A model generated the notes under the pieces. That model made no database searches and was not told the DNA's origin. It worked only from the letters and a program-made list of their open reading frames with translations. Shown here piece by piece: positions 22,138-31,450 of a stretch of 33,901 bases of DNA (positions are counted from its first letter, which is position 1; each line of letters starts with the position of its first letter). The position numbers and the translations under genes are program-made. Location: the NCBI GenBank assembly GCA_002398485.1, contig DGYV01000003.1:1948-35848 (forward strand), in the 5' to 3' direction. This stretch comes from Peptococcaceae bacterium UBA4997 (GTDB lineage: Bacteria; Bacillota; Dehalobacteriia; UBA4068; UBA4997).

Positions 22138-23679
22138 TTACTTAGCATAATCCATTACTCTGGTTTCACGGATAAGTACTACTTTGATTTGACCGGGATA
22201 ATCAAGCTCTGCCTCAATACGTTTAACAATATCCCTGGCCAAGCTTTCGGCAGTAAGGTCTGTAACCTTATCGGGTTTTACCATAATACGAACTTCACGG
22301 CCCGCTTGAATAGCATAGGATTTATCCACACCTTCAAAATCATTGGCTATTTTTTCTAATTTTTCCATACGTTTGATATAGGATTCCAAGGTATCCCTAC
22401 GAGCACCGGGACGAGCCGCAGAAATAGCATCCGCCGCCTGTACCAAAGCAGCCTCAACGGTAACAGCCTCTATATCACCATGGTGAGCCATAATACCGTG
22501 AATAACTTCCGCCGATTCATGGTATTTTTTAGCAACGTCCGCACCGATGGTAACGTGTGGGCCTTCAACTTCATGGTCAATGGCCTTGCCTATATCATGC
22601 AGCAAACCTGCACGTTTGGCCAAAGACACATCAACACCGAGTTCAGCAGCCATAACACCTGCCAAATGCGAAACTTCTATAGAATGGTTCAAAACATTTT
22701 GACCATAGCTGGTACGGAAGTGCAAGCGGCCAAGCATTCTGATAAGTTCGGGGTGCAAACCGTGCACTCCCGTATCGAAGGTTGCTTGTTCACCCTCTTC
22801 GCGTATTCTTTGATCTACCTCTTTTTGGGCTTTTTCCACCATTTCCTCAATACGAGCGGGGTGAATACGGCCATCGGCAATAAGCTTGGTAAGGGCAACT
22901 CTGGCTATTTCCCTACGAACAGGGTCAAAGCCTGATAAAATAACGGCTTCCGGAGTATCGTCAATGATAAGATCTATACCTGTTAAGGTTTCAAGGGTAC
23001 GGATATTGCGCCCCTCACGGCCAATGATACGCCCTTTCATTTCCTCGTTCGGCAAAGGTACTACAGACACAGTGGTTTCAGCAACGTGGTCTGCGGCTAC
23101 TCTTTGAATAGCTAAAGTAATGATCTCCCTGGCTTTCTTTTCACCATCTTCTTTGGCTTTGGCTTGCATTTCCTTAATCAACATGGCAGTTTCGTATTTC
23201 ATTTCCTCTTCCACGCTTTTCAAGAGCATTTCTTTCGCTTCCATAGAACTTAAACCTGAAACGTGTTCCAGTTCCGCCTTCTTCTTTTCCTGTAATTCCT
23301 GGGTAGCTTTGCGAATATCTTCTATTTCGCCTTCACGGCGCAAAATATCCAGTTCTTTCTTTTCAATAGCCTCGATTTTTCTATCCAGGCTTTCTTCTTT
23401 TTGCATTATGCGGCGTTCCAAACGCACAACTTCATTGCGGCGTTCCTTGTTTTCCTTGTCTGCTTCACTGCGCATGCGGTGTATTTCTTCTTTTGCCTCA
23501 ACCAACGCTTCACGTTTTTTGGCTTCGGCATCACGCTTTGCTTCCAGTAGAATACGGTTAGCTGATTCCGTAGCTGAACCAACTTTGGCTTCGGAAATTT
23601 TCTTATAGAAAAAATAACCTGCAACATAACCAATTAACATGCCAAGAACAGCAGTTATAATAATGTTTAACCAATCCAT
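22138..23679 (-). CDS. rny: Ribonuclease Y
   Basis: This 513-residue membrane-anchored endoribonuclease initiates mRNA decay in many Firmicutes. An N-terminal transmembrane segment (about 4-26) is followed by a long charged coiled coil (to about 200). The KH domain contains [20 protein letters not shown], and the HD domain contains [20 protein letters not shown]. The start is ATG at 23679 behind AAGGGGGTAAGCCT. Its own promoter lies at 23996-24024, giving a leader of about 310 bases that contains a terminator-like hairpin. The ylbF gene at the other end of the window encodes a possible partner. Confidence 0.97.
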   Translation of the reverse strand: MDWLNIIITAVLGMLIGYVAGYFFYKKISEAKVGSATESANRILLEAKRDAEAKKREALVEAKEEIHRMRSEADKENKERRNEVVRLERRIMQKEESLDRKIEAIEKKELDILRREGEIEDIRKATQELQEKKKAELEHVSGLSSMEAKEMLLKSVEEEMKYETAMLIKEMQAKAKEDGEKKAREIITLAIQRVAADHVAETTVSVVPLPNEEMKGRIIGREGRNIRTLETLTGIDLIIDDTPEAVILSGFDPVRREIARVALTKLIADGRIHPARIEEMVEKAQKEVDQRIREEGEQATFDTGVHGLHPELIRMLGRLHFRTSYGQNVLNHSIEVSHLAGVMAAELGVDVSLAKRAGLLHDIGKAIDHEVEGPHVTIGADVAKKYHESAEVIHGIMAHHGDIEAVTVEAALVQAADAISAARPGARRDTLESYIKRMEKLEKIANDFEGVDKSYAIQAGREVRIMVKPDKVTDLTAESLARDIVKRIEAELDYPGQIKVVLIRETRVMDYAK

Positions 23680-23742
23680 AGGCTTACCCCCTTTTTAGAT
23701 TTTTCGTATAATTTTTAATTGATTAAATTTAAGTGTTATGAA

Positions 23743-23770
23743 AAAATAAATAGCCGAGCATATGCTCGAC
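23743..23770 (-). terminator. Terminator-like hairpin in the rny leader
   Basis: On the minus strand GTCGAGCATATGCTCGGC (23770-23753) is a near-perfect palindrome followed by TATTTATTTTTT. It lies between the rny promoter and rny, about 75 bases before the start codon. It may act as an attenuator or as a second terminator against read-through from recA. Confidence 0.6.
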
Positions 23771-23995
23771 TTTTAGAAACCCCCTAAAGGTTATTAATCA
23801 GTTATACAGGTATAATAGGGTAATGGAATATTATGCTTAATAAAATCTACAAAAACACATACAACAACCCCTGTTAAAACCCATTTTTTTAATGTATTTC
23901 ATCATATATTTAATGCTATATATGCAAAATTCATTGAACTGATTATATTCTAAAAGCCATCTATATAAAATTGCTATTATATCAATAACATATTT

Positions 23996-24024
23996 ATTTT
24001 ATTATTATTGCAAGGGCTTGTCAA
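23996..24024 (-). promoter_or_regulatory. Sigma-A promoter of rny
   Basis: On the minus strand a perfect TTGACA (24024-24019), a 17-base spacer and TAAAAT (24001-23996). Transcription would begin about 310 bases upstream of rny. Confidence 0.78.
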
Positions 24025-24052
24025 GTAAAAGTCTGCTTACAAGTGCAGGCCT

Positions 24053-24091
24053 TAAGCTATAAAAAAGCTTTAGCAGGCTTTTTATAGCTTA
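24053..24091. repeat. Long inverted repeat between recA and rny
   Basis: TAAGCTATAAAAAAGC (24053-24068) and GCTTTTTATAGCTTA (24077-24091) are complementary apart from one extra A. They form a stem of about 15 pairs with an eight-base loop. It lies between the recA terminator and the rny promoter and its function is unknown. Confidence 0.65.
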
Positions 24092-24112
24092 AATTTTCAG
24101 AAAAATTTTGGC

Positions 24113-24143
24113 AAAAATAAATGCCCGAACCATATTCGGGCAT
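24113..24143 (-). terminator. recA terminator
   Basis: ATGCCCGAA (24121-24129) pairs perfectly with TTCGGGCAT (24135-24143) around a five-base loop. Read on the minus strand it is followed by TTATTTTT. It lies 54 bases after the recA stop. Confidence 0.88.
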
Positions 24144-24196
24144 AGTTTTTATTACTATTGTTTTTATTTTGCTTATTTTTATTTTATTTGTTTTTA

Positions 24197-25219
24197 TTAT
24201 TTAACATCACCAACACCAAAAATAATATTATGGCTGGCAAAAGCAGATTGTTTCACTTTTTCTTCCAATTCAGCACGAATCTGCGGGTTAGCTCTAAGAT
24301 AAGCCTTGGCATTTTCCCTACCCTGACCTATTTTTTCATCATTGTAAGCATACCAGGCACCCGCTTTGTTGACTATTTTCAATTCTGTTGCCATATCTAA
24401 AATAGTACCTTCTCTGGAAATACCCTCACCAAAAACAATATCAAATTCCGCCATTTTAAACGGGGGAGCAACTTTGTTTTTAACTATTTTTACTTTGGTA
24501 CGGTTGCCTACGCTATCACCGCCTTGTTTTAAGGTATCGGAACGGCGTACGTCAATACGAATGGTTGCGTAAAATTTCAAAGCTCTGCCACCGGGAGTAA
24601 CTTCAGGGTTACCGTATACAATGCCTACTTTTTCACGCAATTGGTTAATAAATACTATAGAAGCCTTAGACTTACTTACCACACCTGTAAGCTTCCTTAA
24701 AGCCTGCGACATCAGGCGTGCCTGCAAACCCACATGAGCATCACCCATTTCGCCTTCTATTTCTGCGCGTGGTACCAAAGCGGCTACAGAATCCACAACT
24801 ACTATATCAACAGCACCGCTGCGCACCAAGGCTTCAGCAATTTCCAAAGCCTGCTCGCCCGTATCGGGCTGGGATACCAAAAGGTCATCCAAATTCACAC
24901 CTATATTACTGGCATAGGTTGGGTCTAGCGCATGTTCCGCATCAATAAAAGCCGCTATACCACCCGCTTTTTGGGCTTCCGCCGCCATATGTAAAGCAAC
25001 TGTGGTTTTGCCTGAAGATTCAGGCCCAAACACTTCAATTATCCTGCCGCGGGGAATACCACCCACACCAAGGGCAATATCCAGCGGCAAACAGCCCGTT
25101 GATATAACAGCTATACCGTTTCCCGCCGAGGAAGCACCCAAGCGCATAATCGAGCCTTTGCCAAACTGCTTTTCAATTTGCTGCAGCGCAACTTCCAAAG
25201 CATCATCTTTTTCCGACAT
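24197..25219 (-). CDS. recA: Recombinase RecA
   Basis: This 340-residue ATP-dependent strand-exchange protein is also the LexA co-protease that triggers the SOS response. The Walker A motif is GPESSGKTT; other signatures are [40 protein letters not shown] (Walker B) and [21 protein letters not shown] (loop L2 region). The frame extends six codons to 25237, but GGAGGTGTGGTA precedes ATG at 25219, giving [13 protein letters not shown] strong promoter with a LexA-type operator lies immediately upstream, and a terminator lies downstream. RecX is not present next to it. Confidence 0.98.
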   Translation of the reverse strand: MSEKDDALEVALQQIEKQFGKGSIMRLGASSAGNGIAVISTGCLPLDIALGVGGIPRGRIIEVFGPESSGKTTVALHMAAEAQKAGGIAAFIDAEHALDPTYASNIGVNLDDLLVSQPDTGEQALEIAEALVRSGAVDIVVVDSVAALVPRAEIEGEMGDAHVGLQARLMSQALRKLTGVVSKSKASIVFINQLREKVGIVYGNPEVTPGGRALKFYATIRIDVRRSDTLKQGGDSVGNRTKVKIVKNKVAPPFKMAEFDIVFGEGISREGTILDMATELKIVNKAGAWYAYNDEKIGQGRENAKAYLRANPQIRAELEEKVKQSAFASHNIIFGVGDVK

Positions 25220-25230
25220 TACCACACCTC

Positions 25231-25244
25231 CGAACATATGTTTG
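25231..25244. promoter_or_regulatory. LexA (SOS) box upstream of recA
   Basis: CGAACATATGTTTG matches the Firmicutes LexA consensus CGAACRNRYGTTCG except at one position. It lies just after the predicted recA transcription start and before the ribosome binding site, where bound LexA would block transcription. Confidence 0.82.
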
Positions 25245-25257
25245 GTTCCATGCTCTG

Positions 25258-25286
25258 ATTATAATCGAATTTCGTTTAAATTGCAA
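25258..25286 (-). promoter_or_regulatory. Sigma-A promoter of recA
   Basis: On the minus strand TTGCAA (25286-25281), 17 bases and a perfect TATAAT (25263-25258). The LexA box begins 13 bases downstream of the -10. Confidence 0.85.
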
Positions 25287-25300
25287 TAGCAAAACAGCTT

Positions 25301-25810
25301 TTATTTTACTAAATAGTCGCCCGCCAGCTGCCAATAATGCTCTGCATGCCTTATATTGCTGTCGGCCCTTTCCTGTTCTATTTCTTTTACTACCTTAGCA
25401 GGCAGGCCCATAACCAGTGAATTAGACGGTATCACCTTGCCGGGCGGCACCAAAGAACCTGCGCCTATAATAGAGCCCTTGCCTATTACAGCGCCATCCA
25501 AAATGATTGCTCCCATACCGATAAGGCAGTTATCCTCAATAGTACAGCCATGGATGATAGCACCGTGGCCTATTGTAACATAATTACCTATTACAGTTGG
25601 CAAATTGTTATCTACATGAACCGCCGAGCAATCCTGCACATTGCTGTAATCTCCCATAGTTATGTTATTCACATCACCACGTAAAACCGCATTATGCCAA
25701 ATACTGGTATTTTTTCCTAATTTTACCTTACCAACTACGGAAGCTGTGCTTGCTATAAAACACTCCCCCATAAATTGGGGCTCATTATTCAAATATTTTT
25801 CAACAGGCAT
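25301..25810 (-). CDS. Gamma-carbonic-anhydrase-like hexapeptide-repeat protein
   Basis: The 169-residue protein forms a left-handed beta-helix built from hexapeptide repeats (VIGNYVTIGHGAIIHGCTIE, IGMGAIILDGAVIGKGSIIG). The three predicted zinc histidines are in AVHVDN and GHGAIIHGC. Catalytic residues of archaeal Cam vary among bacterial homologues, so it may be an active carbonic anhydrase or a member of the related YrdA/PaaY group with unproven activity. The start is ATG at 25810 behind AAGGGGGAAATAAA. It follows the HepT-like gene by 21 bases and precedes the recA promoter. Confidence 0.88.
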   Translation of the reverse strand: MPVEKYLNNEPQFMGECFIASTASVVGKVKLGKNTSIWHNAVLRGDVNNITMGDYSNVQDCSAVHVDNNLPTVIGNYVTIGHGAIIHGCTIEDNCLIGMGAIILDGAVIGKGSIIGAGSLVPPGKVIPSNSLVMGLPAKVVKEIEQERADSNIRHAEHYWQLAGDYLVK

Positions 25811-25831
25811 TTTATTTCCCCCTTGAGTATC

Positions 25832-26791
25832 TTAATATTTCCGTTTGGCTAAATGAGATGCTACACCTTTGAGCACATTCACCGCATCACTTTCAGGCAG
25901 TTTGTCTATTTCCAACATGGCCTTTTTGATAAAGCGTTCAGCTATTTCTTCCGCATAATCCAAACCGCCTGCCTGATTCACCATGGCAATGATTTTTTCA
26001 ATTTCCGCAGGATCTTCTTTACTATTTAAAATGAACTGTCCCAGCTTTTCCTTCCAATAGGAATTCTGTAAGCTGTATATAACAGGCAAGGACAGGTTGC
26101 CTTGACGCAAGTCGCTGCCTACCGGTTTGCCTAAAACGCTTTCCTCCGAAACCATATCCAAAATATCATCGGTTATTTGGAAGGCCATGCCCAAATAATA
26201 GCCATAACGCCTTAATATACCTATTTGCTCATCGGAAGCGCCGCTCACACAGGCGCCGCATTCACAGCTTGTAGCAAAAAGCAGAGCTGTTTTGCGCTGG
26301 ATCCTGTAAAAATAGTCCCTGATATTCTGACCTATACGGTAAGCATCCGCCAACTGCCTAAGCTCACCGCGGCACATTTCCAAAACAGTTTTATTAAAGG
26401 AATCTAAAATACGCAGGTCTTTATAATAAGATATTACCTGAAAAGAACGCCCAACTATAAAATCTCCTATATAAACGGCGGTTTTATTGCCGTACAAAGC
26501 ATTTATGGTAGGCATTTTCCGCCTGGTATCCGATCCGTCTATAACATCATCGTGGATAAGGCTGCTGGTATGAATGAGTTCCAAAGCCGCCATCAAGGGC
26601 AAAAGCTTTTCGATTTCACAGCCGTTCACCCTGGCAGCAGCAATAGCAAAAGAAGGGCGCACCCTTTTGCCGCCCGCCTTTAAAATATGCAAAGCTGTGG
26701 AAGATATTAAAGGATCCTCCGATACTACGGATTTCTCTAAGTATTGTTCAAATATTTTCAGCTGTTCCTGTATAATAAGGGTTTGTTGCAT
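25832..26791 (-). CDS. Trans-polyprenyl diphosphate synthase, catalytic subunit (HepT-like)
   Basis: The protein has 319 residues. It condenses isopentenyl diphosphate onto an allylic primer to make the long prenyl chain of menaquinone or a similar lipid. The first aspartate-rich motif is LIHDDVIDGSDTRRKMPT. The second is FQITDDILDMVSEESVLGKP, and GKRVRPSFAIAAA is the substrate-binding GKR motif. The neighbour upstream resembles HepS, the noncatalytic partner in two-subunit heptaprenyl synthases, so a HepS/HepT pair is likely. The ATG at 26791 has only a weak, distant ribosome binding site. No menG lies between the two, unlike Bacillus. Confidence 0.9.
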   Translation of the reverse strand: MQQTLIIQEQLKIFEQYLEKSVVSEDPLISSTALHILKAGGKRVRPSFAIAAARVNGCEIEKLLPLMAALELIHTSSLIHDDVIDGSDTRRKMPTINALYGNKTAVYIGDFIVGRSFQVISYYKDLRILDSFNKTVLEMCRGELRQLADAYRIGQNIRDYFYRIQRKTALLFATSCECGACVSGASDEQIGILRRYGYYLGMAFQITDDILDMVSEESVLGKPVGSDLRQGNLSLPVIYSLQNSYWKEKLGQFILNSKEDPAEIEKIIAMVNQAGGLDYAEEIAERFIKKAMLEIDKLPESDAVNVLKGVASHLAKRKY

Positions 26792-26839
26792 GTTTTTAAG
26801 AGCTTTGATATTACCTGCCCCTTTCCCAGAAAACTTGAT

Positions 26840-27598
26840 TTATAAGGATTTGCTTACAGTATTGGATTTAGGCATACCGAAGCAATTCAATAAAGGTTCC
26901 AAAACCAAAAGCCTTAAATCAGCGGCTAATTTAGCGGGAAGCATTGCCAAATAGCTTTCACAGTTTTCCAAATAATTCGGTTTGAGATTCAGCTTTTCCT
27001 TGATCAAACCCTGCATTATTCCACTGTAATAACCAAAACCGGCCATGGCCTCTTTAGCTTCACCCTCCAAGCCTGCCAGAGTAGCACCGATCAAGCCTGC
27101 CAAAGCAGGTAAATGCGCATATTCACCGTTTATTTCCTCTAAGCGCTCCTCAAGCGGGACAAAACCTCTTTCCGACCATTTAAGTTTTCCGTTTCTGGCT
27201 TCGTTCATTCTGCAAATCACATCACCCAAAGCATCCAGCCAAGTACTTAAATCATTTTTTATCATGGCTTCATAAGCTTTGGCAAAAAGATAATCACCTA
27301 TCAAAATCGGGTATTGATAATCCTCTTTTTCACCAACAGGTGGAACCTGATTATGTACCTGCTGCGCCAAATAGGTAAACTGCACCACCTGAGAGGCGCC
27401 ATAAATACGCTTAAGTGCATTATCTGTACAACTATCCATAGGTAGGTTAGGTATCAGCACCAGGGAAATCAAATAATCCTTGTCCAACCAGCTCAAATAC
27501 AGCTGCTGCTTAAGCGGTATATTCCGCACATAACGTTCATAATCCTCAGCAATAAAACTTTTTGCTATCATCAGTTGCTGCAATGCTTTAGCTTTCAT
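26840..27598 (-). CDS. HepS-like noncatalytic prenyl synthase subunit
   Basis: This 252-residue helical protein lacks both aspartate-rich motifs. It retains a remnant of the prenyl-synthase fold at ILIGDYLFAKAYEAMIKNDL, which matches the helix of the family that normally reads GDYLFAxAF. Its length, position directly before the HepT-like gene (48-base gap) and degenerate motif agree with component 1 of heptaprenyl diphosphate synthase (Bacillus HepS, about 250 residues). A GTG codon immediately precedes ATG at 27598; AAGGG eight bases upstream favours the ATG. The assignment is an inference from context and one motif; sequence similarity elsewhere is not obvious by eye. Confidence 0.65.
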   Translation of the reverse strand: MKAKALQQLMIAKSFIAEDYERYVRNIPLKQQLYLSWLDKDYLISLVLIPNLPMDSCTDNALKRIYGASQVVQFTYLAQQVHNQVPPVGEKEDYQYPILIGDYLFAKAYEAMIKNDLSTWLDALGDVICRMNEARNGKLKWSERGFVPLEERLEEINGEYAHLPALAGLIGATLAGLEGEAKEAMAGFGYYSGIMQGLIKEKLNLKPNYLENCESYLAMLPAKLAADLRLLVLEPLLNCFGMPKSNTVSKSL

Positions 27599-27630
27599 CA
27601 CACATTCCCTTCACACACTAAAATTTTACT

Positions 27631-29343
27631 TTACTTTGTAAGTTCTTCCCCAATCCGCTTTTTCGTCCATTCAGTTATTTCCTCTACAGGTATTTCCATA
27701 GTTTCACCTGTAGCGCGTATTTTAACTTCTACCACACCCTTAGCCAAGGATTTGGAGCCAACCACTATCCTTAAAGGATAGCCTATTAAATCCGCATCGT
27801 TGAATTTAACACCCGGACGTTCTTTGCGGTCATCTATCACTACTTCCACTTTGGCACGCAGAAGCTCATCATAAATTTTTTTGGCAGCTGCGGTAAGTGC
27901 TTCATCCTTATCGTTAACAGGTATAACTACTACCTGGTAGGGAGCCACCGCCATAGGCCAAATGATACCGTATTCATCATTGGATTGCTCTATAACAGCC
28001 GCCATAGTACGCCCTACACCAATACCGTAACAGCCCATTACTGCGGGACGTTCCACGCCTTCCTCATCCGTATAATTGGCCTCCAGAAGGCGGCTGTATT
28101 TATCATGCAATTTAAATATCTGGCCAATCTCAATACCGCGGGCACCCTGCAAAACCCCACCGCAATGAGGACATTTTTCGCCCGCCGTTACCTCACGGAT
28201 ATCCGCAACTTTATCTATTACAAAGTCGCCTCTTTGATAATTGACATTGAGTAGGTGATAGCCTTCCTCATTGGCGCCCGTAACATAGTTATACATCAAT
28301 GGCACTTCGCAATCCGCTATTATTTCTATACCTTTAATGCCAACAGGGCCAAGGTAACCTGCTTTGCCGCCGAATTTTTCCACAGTTTCATCGCTTGCCA
28401 TACTTAATTCCAAACAACCTAAAAGGTTTTGCAGTTTGACTTCGCTAACGTGGCGGTCGCCCCGTAAAAGCACCAGTACAGTTTTATCGTCTGCCTGATA
28501 ATACATGGTTTTTACCACTGTGCTTGTGGGCAAGCCCAAAAAATTGGCTACATCCTCCACGGAAGCGCAGTTGGGCGTGGCAACTTTTTGGGTTTCGCCA
28601 AAAGCCTCTTTCTCACAAGCACCGGCAGGTACGGAAGCAATTTCCACACTGGCGGCGTAATCACAGGTATCACAATAAACTATAGCACTTTCGCCCGTAT
28701 CCGCTATAGCCATGAATTCGTGGCTGCCGCTGCCGCCAATGGCACCGCTATCCGCTTCTACAGGACGGAATTTTAAACCACAACGTTTGAAAACATTAGT
28801 ATAGGCCTCATGCATCCTTTGGTAGGTTTTATCCAGCCCCGCCTCATCACGGTCAAAAGAATACATATCCTTCATCATAAATTCCCTGCCCCGCATCAAG
28901 CCAAAACGAGGGCGGCGTTCATCACGGAACTTAGTTTGGATCTGGTATAAGCTTAAAGGCAGTTGTTTATAGGAACGCACATCTTGCTTGAAGGTCATGG
29001 TAATGGCTTCCTCATGGGTGGGGCCAAGGCAGAAATCACGGTCATGCCTATCCTTCACCCGCCATAATTCGGCACCATAAACATCCCAGCGTCCTGAAGC
29101 TTGCCACCATTCGGCAGGCTGTACTATAGGCATAAGCAATTCCTGGCCGCCTGCCGCATCCATTTCCTCCCTGATTATATTCATGATTTTGCGCATAGTC
29201 CGCCATGACATCGGTAAATAGGTATACATACCCGAAGCGACCTTTCTGATCATACCCGCACGCAGCATCAATTTGTGGCTTTCAATTTCCGCCTCCGCAG
29301 GTACTTCACGCAAAGTAGGCGCGTATAAATTTGTAGCTCTCAT
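27631..29343 (-). CDS. proS: Prolyl-tRNA synthetase (bacterial type)
   Basis: This 570-residue class II synthetase attaches proline to tRNA-Pro. Motif 2 is [20 protein letters not shown] and motif 3 is [18 protein letters not shown]. Between them the YbaK-like editing domain (about 225-385) is present, with [20 protein letters not shown]. The anticodon-binding domain follows ([12 protein letters not shown] to the end). The start is ATG at 29343 behind GGAGGAAAGAAA. It lies 24 bases after ispG, in the common dxr-rseP-ispG-proS order. Confidence 0.97.
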   Translation of the reverse strand: MRATNLYAPTLREVPAEAEIESHKLMLRAGMIRKVASGMYTYLPMSWRTMRKIMNIIREEMDAAGGQELLMPIVQPAEWWQASGRWDVYGAELWRVKDRHDRDFCLGPTHEEAITMTFKQDVRSYKQLPLSLYQIQTKFRDERRPRFGLMRGREFMMKDMYSFDRDEAGLDKTYQRMHEAYTNVFKRCGLKFRPVEADSGAIGGSGSHEFMAIADTGESAIVYCDTCDYAASVEIASVPAGACEKEAFGETQKVATPNCASVEDVANFLGLPTSTVVKTMYYQADDKTVLVLLRGDRHVSEVKLQNLLGCLELSMASDETVEKFGGKAGYLGPVGIKGIEIIADCEVPLMYNYVTGANEEGYHLLNVNYQRGDFVIDKVADIREVTAGEKCPHCGGVLQGARGIEIGQIFKLHDKYSRLLEANYTDEEGVERPAVMGCYGIGVGRTMAAVIEQSNDEYGIIWPMAVAPYQVVVIPVNDKDEALTAAAKKIYDELLRAKVEVVIDDRKERPGVKFNDADLIGYPLRIVVGSKSLAKGVVEVKIRATGETMEIPVEEITEWTKKRIGEELTK

Positions 29344-29367
29344 TTTCTTTCCTCCATTGTTCTTGGT

Positions 29368-30435
29368 TTATAATAATTTTTGAATTTCCTCCAAAAGCCT
29401 GTCCACCAGTTCTTCAGCCTTATATTTACCAACAGGCTTGCCTTTGGCAAAAATCAATCCTTCGCCTATACCGCCTGCAATACCTATATCCGCCTCCCTG
29501 GCTTCACCCGGTCCATTTACCACACAACCCATTATCGCAACTTTTAAGGGCTTTTCAATATTCAAGGCATCTACCTTTTCTTCTATTTCCGTTGCCAAGC
29601 TTATCATATCTATTTTGGTTCTGCCGCAAGTAGGACACACTATATACTCCAAACCCTGTTTATACAAGCCAAATGCACGCAAAATCTCTTTAGCTACAAA
29701 TATTTCCTCCACGGGGCTTGCCGCCAGCGAAACACGCATAGTATCGCCCAGGCCTTCACCTAATAAAGCGCCTATGCCTACAGCGGATTTGATACTGCCC
29801 CGTCTTGCCGTACCTGCTTCGGTAACGCCTATATGAAAAGGATATTCCGTATATTCGGCAAGCTTGCGGTAAGATTCCAGCATCAGCGGTACATTAGAGG
29901 CTTTCAGTGATACTTTTATTAAATCGAAACCCGTTTTTTCCAAAATATCTATTTGCTTTTTGGCGCTTTCCACAATGGCCTCGGTAGTAACGCCACCGTA
30001 TTTTTCTAATAAAGCCGCTTCCAAAGAACCGCTGTTCACGCCTACCCGTATGGGAATATTTTTGGCCTTGGCGGCAAGTGCCACTTTGTGCACCCTAGCT
30101 TCCGAGCCTATATTACCCGGGTTCAGCCTTAAACCGGCTACGCCGGCTTCAATTGCTCCCAAAGCCAAGTGATAATCGAAATGGATATCGGCTATAACGG
30201 GCAGGGGGCTTTTTCTTAAAATCAGGGGCAGTGCCGAAAGGGCTTCGACATCGGGAACCGTTACCCGCACTATTTGACAGCCCACCATATTAAGTGCTTG
30301 AATTTGCGCAAGCGTAGCCTTAACATCCGCTGTTGGCGTATTTGTCATAGACTGTATGCTTACAGGTGCATCACCGCCCACCGCCACATTATCTATATAA
30401 ATTTTTTTGGTTTTACGCCTTTTTGTATTTACCAC
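29368..30435 (-). CDS. ispG: 4-hydroxy-3-methylbut-2-enyl diphosphate synthase
   Basis: This 355-residue [4Fe-4S] enzyme of the MEP isoprenoid pathway converts methylerythritol cyclodiphosphate to HMBPP. The TIM-barrel start PVSIQSMTNTPTADVKATLA and the C-terminal cluster cysteines (CPTCGRTKID and MGCVVNGPGEAREADIGIAG) are both present. The start is GTG at 30435, four bases after the rseP stop, with AGGCGG eight bases upstream. It is co-transcribed with dxr two genes upstream, another MEP-pathway enzyme. Confidence 0.97.
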   Translation of the reverse strand: MVNTKRRKTKKIYIDNVAVGGDAPVSIQSMTNTPTADVKATLAQIQALNMVGCQIVRVTVPDVEALSALPLILRKSPLPVIADIHFDYHLALGAIEAGVAGLRLNPGNIGSEARVHKVALAAKAKNIPIRVGVNSGSLEAALLEKYGGVTTEAIVESAKKQIDILEKTGFDLIKVSLKASNVPLMLESYRKLAEYTEYPFHIGVTEAGTARRGSIKSAVGIGALLGEGLGDTMRVSLAASPVEEIFVAKEILRAFGLYKQGLEYIVCPTCGRTKIDMISLATEIEEKVDALNIEKPLKVAIMGCVVNGPGEAREADIGIAGGIGEGLIFAKGKPVGKYKAEELVDRLLEEIQKLL

Positions 30436-30439
30436 TTGC

Positions 30440-31450
30440 TTAACCGCCTATCAATTTTATTATATCGTTATAGGTAATAAGCACCATTAAGCCCAATAAT
30501 ACCATCAAACCCACAAAATTCATAAAGCCTTCTTTATTAGGATCAATCGGCTTGCCGCGTATGCCCTCGATAGCCAGGAAAAGCAAACGGCTGCCATCCA
30601 AAGCAGGAAAAGGCAAAAGGTTGATAATACCCAAGTTTATGCTTAAAATGCCCGCAAATAAGAACAGGTACATAAAGCCTACTTCAGCATAATCACCAAC
30701 CATACCAACCATGCCCACAGGCCCTGCAACTTCCACTTTCATTTGGCCTGTAGCCATTTGATAAAGTGATACCAATAAAAGCTTGCTGAAATTATAAGTT
30801 TGCACACAACCAAGCTTAACGGATTCTATAATATTTACTTTATCCACACTTTGGGTAATGCCCAAAATGCCATAACCCACCTGTTCATCCAAAACAGGGG
30901 TAACTTCCGTATTATAAGTGCTGCCGTCTCTTTCCATAACCAGGTTCAATTCCTTGCCCGCATTTTGCCTAATCATCTCTACCGCTTCCAGCCATTCGGA
31001 AACCACTACACCATCAATTTGAGAAATTCTATCACCCGTTTCGATACCTGCGGCTGCAGCAGGCTTGTCTGCCATTACCTCACCTATAACAGTGCTTTGG
31101 CTAGGCACACCAAAATACATATAAGCCACCATAAAAAAAATGATCGCAAAAATAAAATTCATGGCAGGGCCTGAAAAAACCACAGCCATCCTTGCCAAAA
31201 CCGATTTTTGGCAAAAAGCATTGGGTTCTTCCGAGGCTTCATCTTCACCGTTCATTTTAACATAGCCGCCTATAGGAAAAATACGCAAAGAATATTTGGT
31301 TTCCTTGCCCTTCCATTGAACTATTTTAGGGCCCATGCCCAAGGAAAATTCCTCCACAAAAATACCGTTCAGCTTTGCTACCGCAAAATGACCGAATTCA
31401 TGAGTTAAAATCAAAACACATAAAATGATTATGGTATAAACTATACTCAT
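30440..31450 (-). CDS. rseP: Site-2 intramembrane metalloprotease RseP
   Basis: This 336-residue multi-pass membrane zinc protease cleaves transmembrane anti-sigma factors or signal-peptide remnants. The HEFGH zinc site is at residues 17-21 in the first membrane helix. A PDZ domain lies at about 115-185 (GIETGDRISQIDGVVVSEW). The third zinc-ligand motif is NLLPFPALDGSRL near 275-290. Other membrane segments are MNFIFAIIFFMVAYMYFGV and a C-terminal helix. The ATG overlaps the dxr stop by four bases (ATGA), with AAGGAG upstream. Confidence 0.96.
   Translation of the reverse strand: MSIVYTIIILCVLILTHEFGHFAVAKLNGIFVEEFSLGMGPKIVQWKGKETKYSLRIFPIGGYVKMNGEDEASEEPNAFCQKSVLARMAVVFSGPAMNFIFAIIFFMVAYMYFGVPSQSTVIGEVMADKPAAAAGIETGDRISQIDGVVVSEWLEAVEMIRQNAGKELNLVMERDGSTYNTEVTPVLDEQVGYGILGITQSVDKVNIIESVKLGCVQTYNFSKLLLVSLYQMATGQMKVEVAGPVGMVGMVGDYAEVGFMYLFLFAGILSINLGIINLLPFPALDGSRLLFLAIEGIRGKPIDPNKEGFMNFVGLMVLLGLMVLITYNDIIKLIGG

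Larger units (their letters stand above)
23680..24196. other. 517-base gap between recA and rny: leader region
   Basis: This AT-rich stretch holds, from the recA side, the recA terminator (24121-24143), a long inverted repeat (24053-24091) and a smaller stem (GCCTGC...GCAGAC on the minus strand, 24031-24050). Then come the rny promoter (23996-24024) and a hairpin just before rny (23753-23770). A 22-codon cysteine-rich reading frame (23837-23905, minus) lies in the leader but has no ribosome binding site. I see no convincing larger gene on either strand. Confidence 0.6.

Noticed and set aside
23120..23608. Long plus-strand reading frame opposite rny
   Set aside because: It is the antisense shadow of the Lys/Glu-rich coiled coil, with no ribosome binding site and a Ser/Arg/Phe-biased translation.
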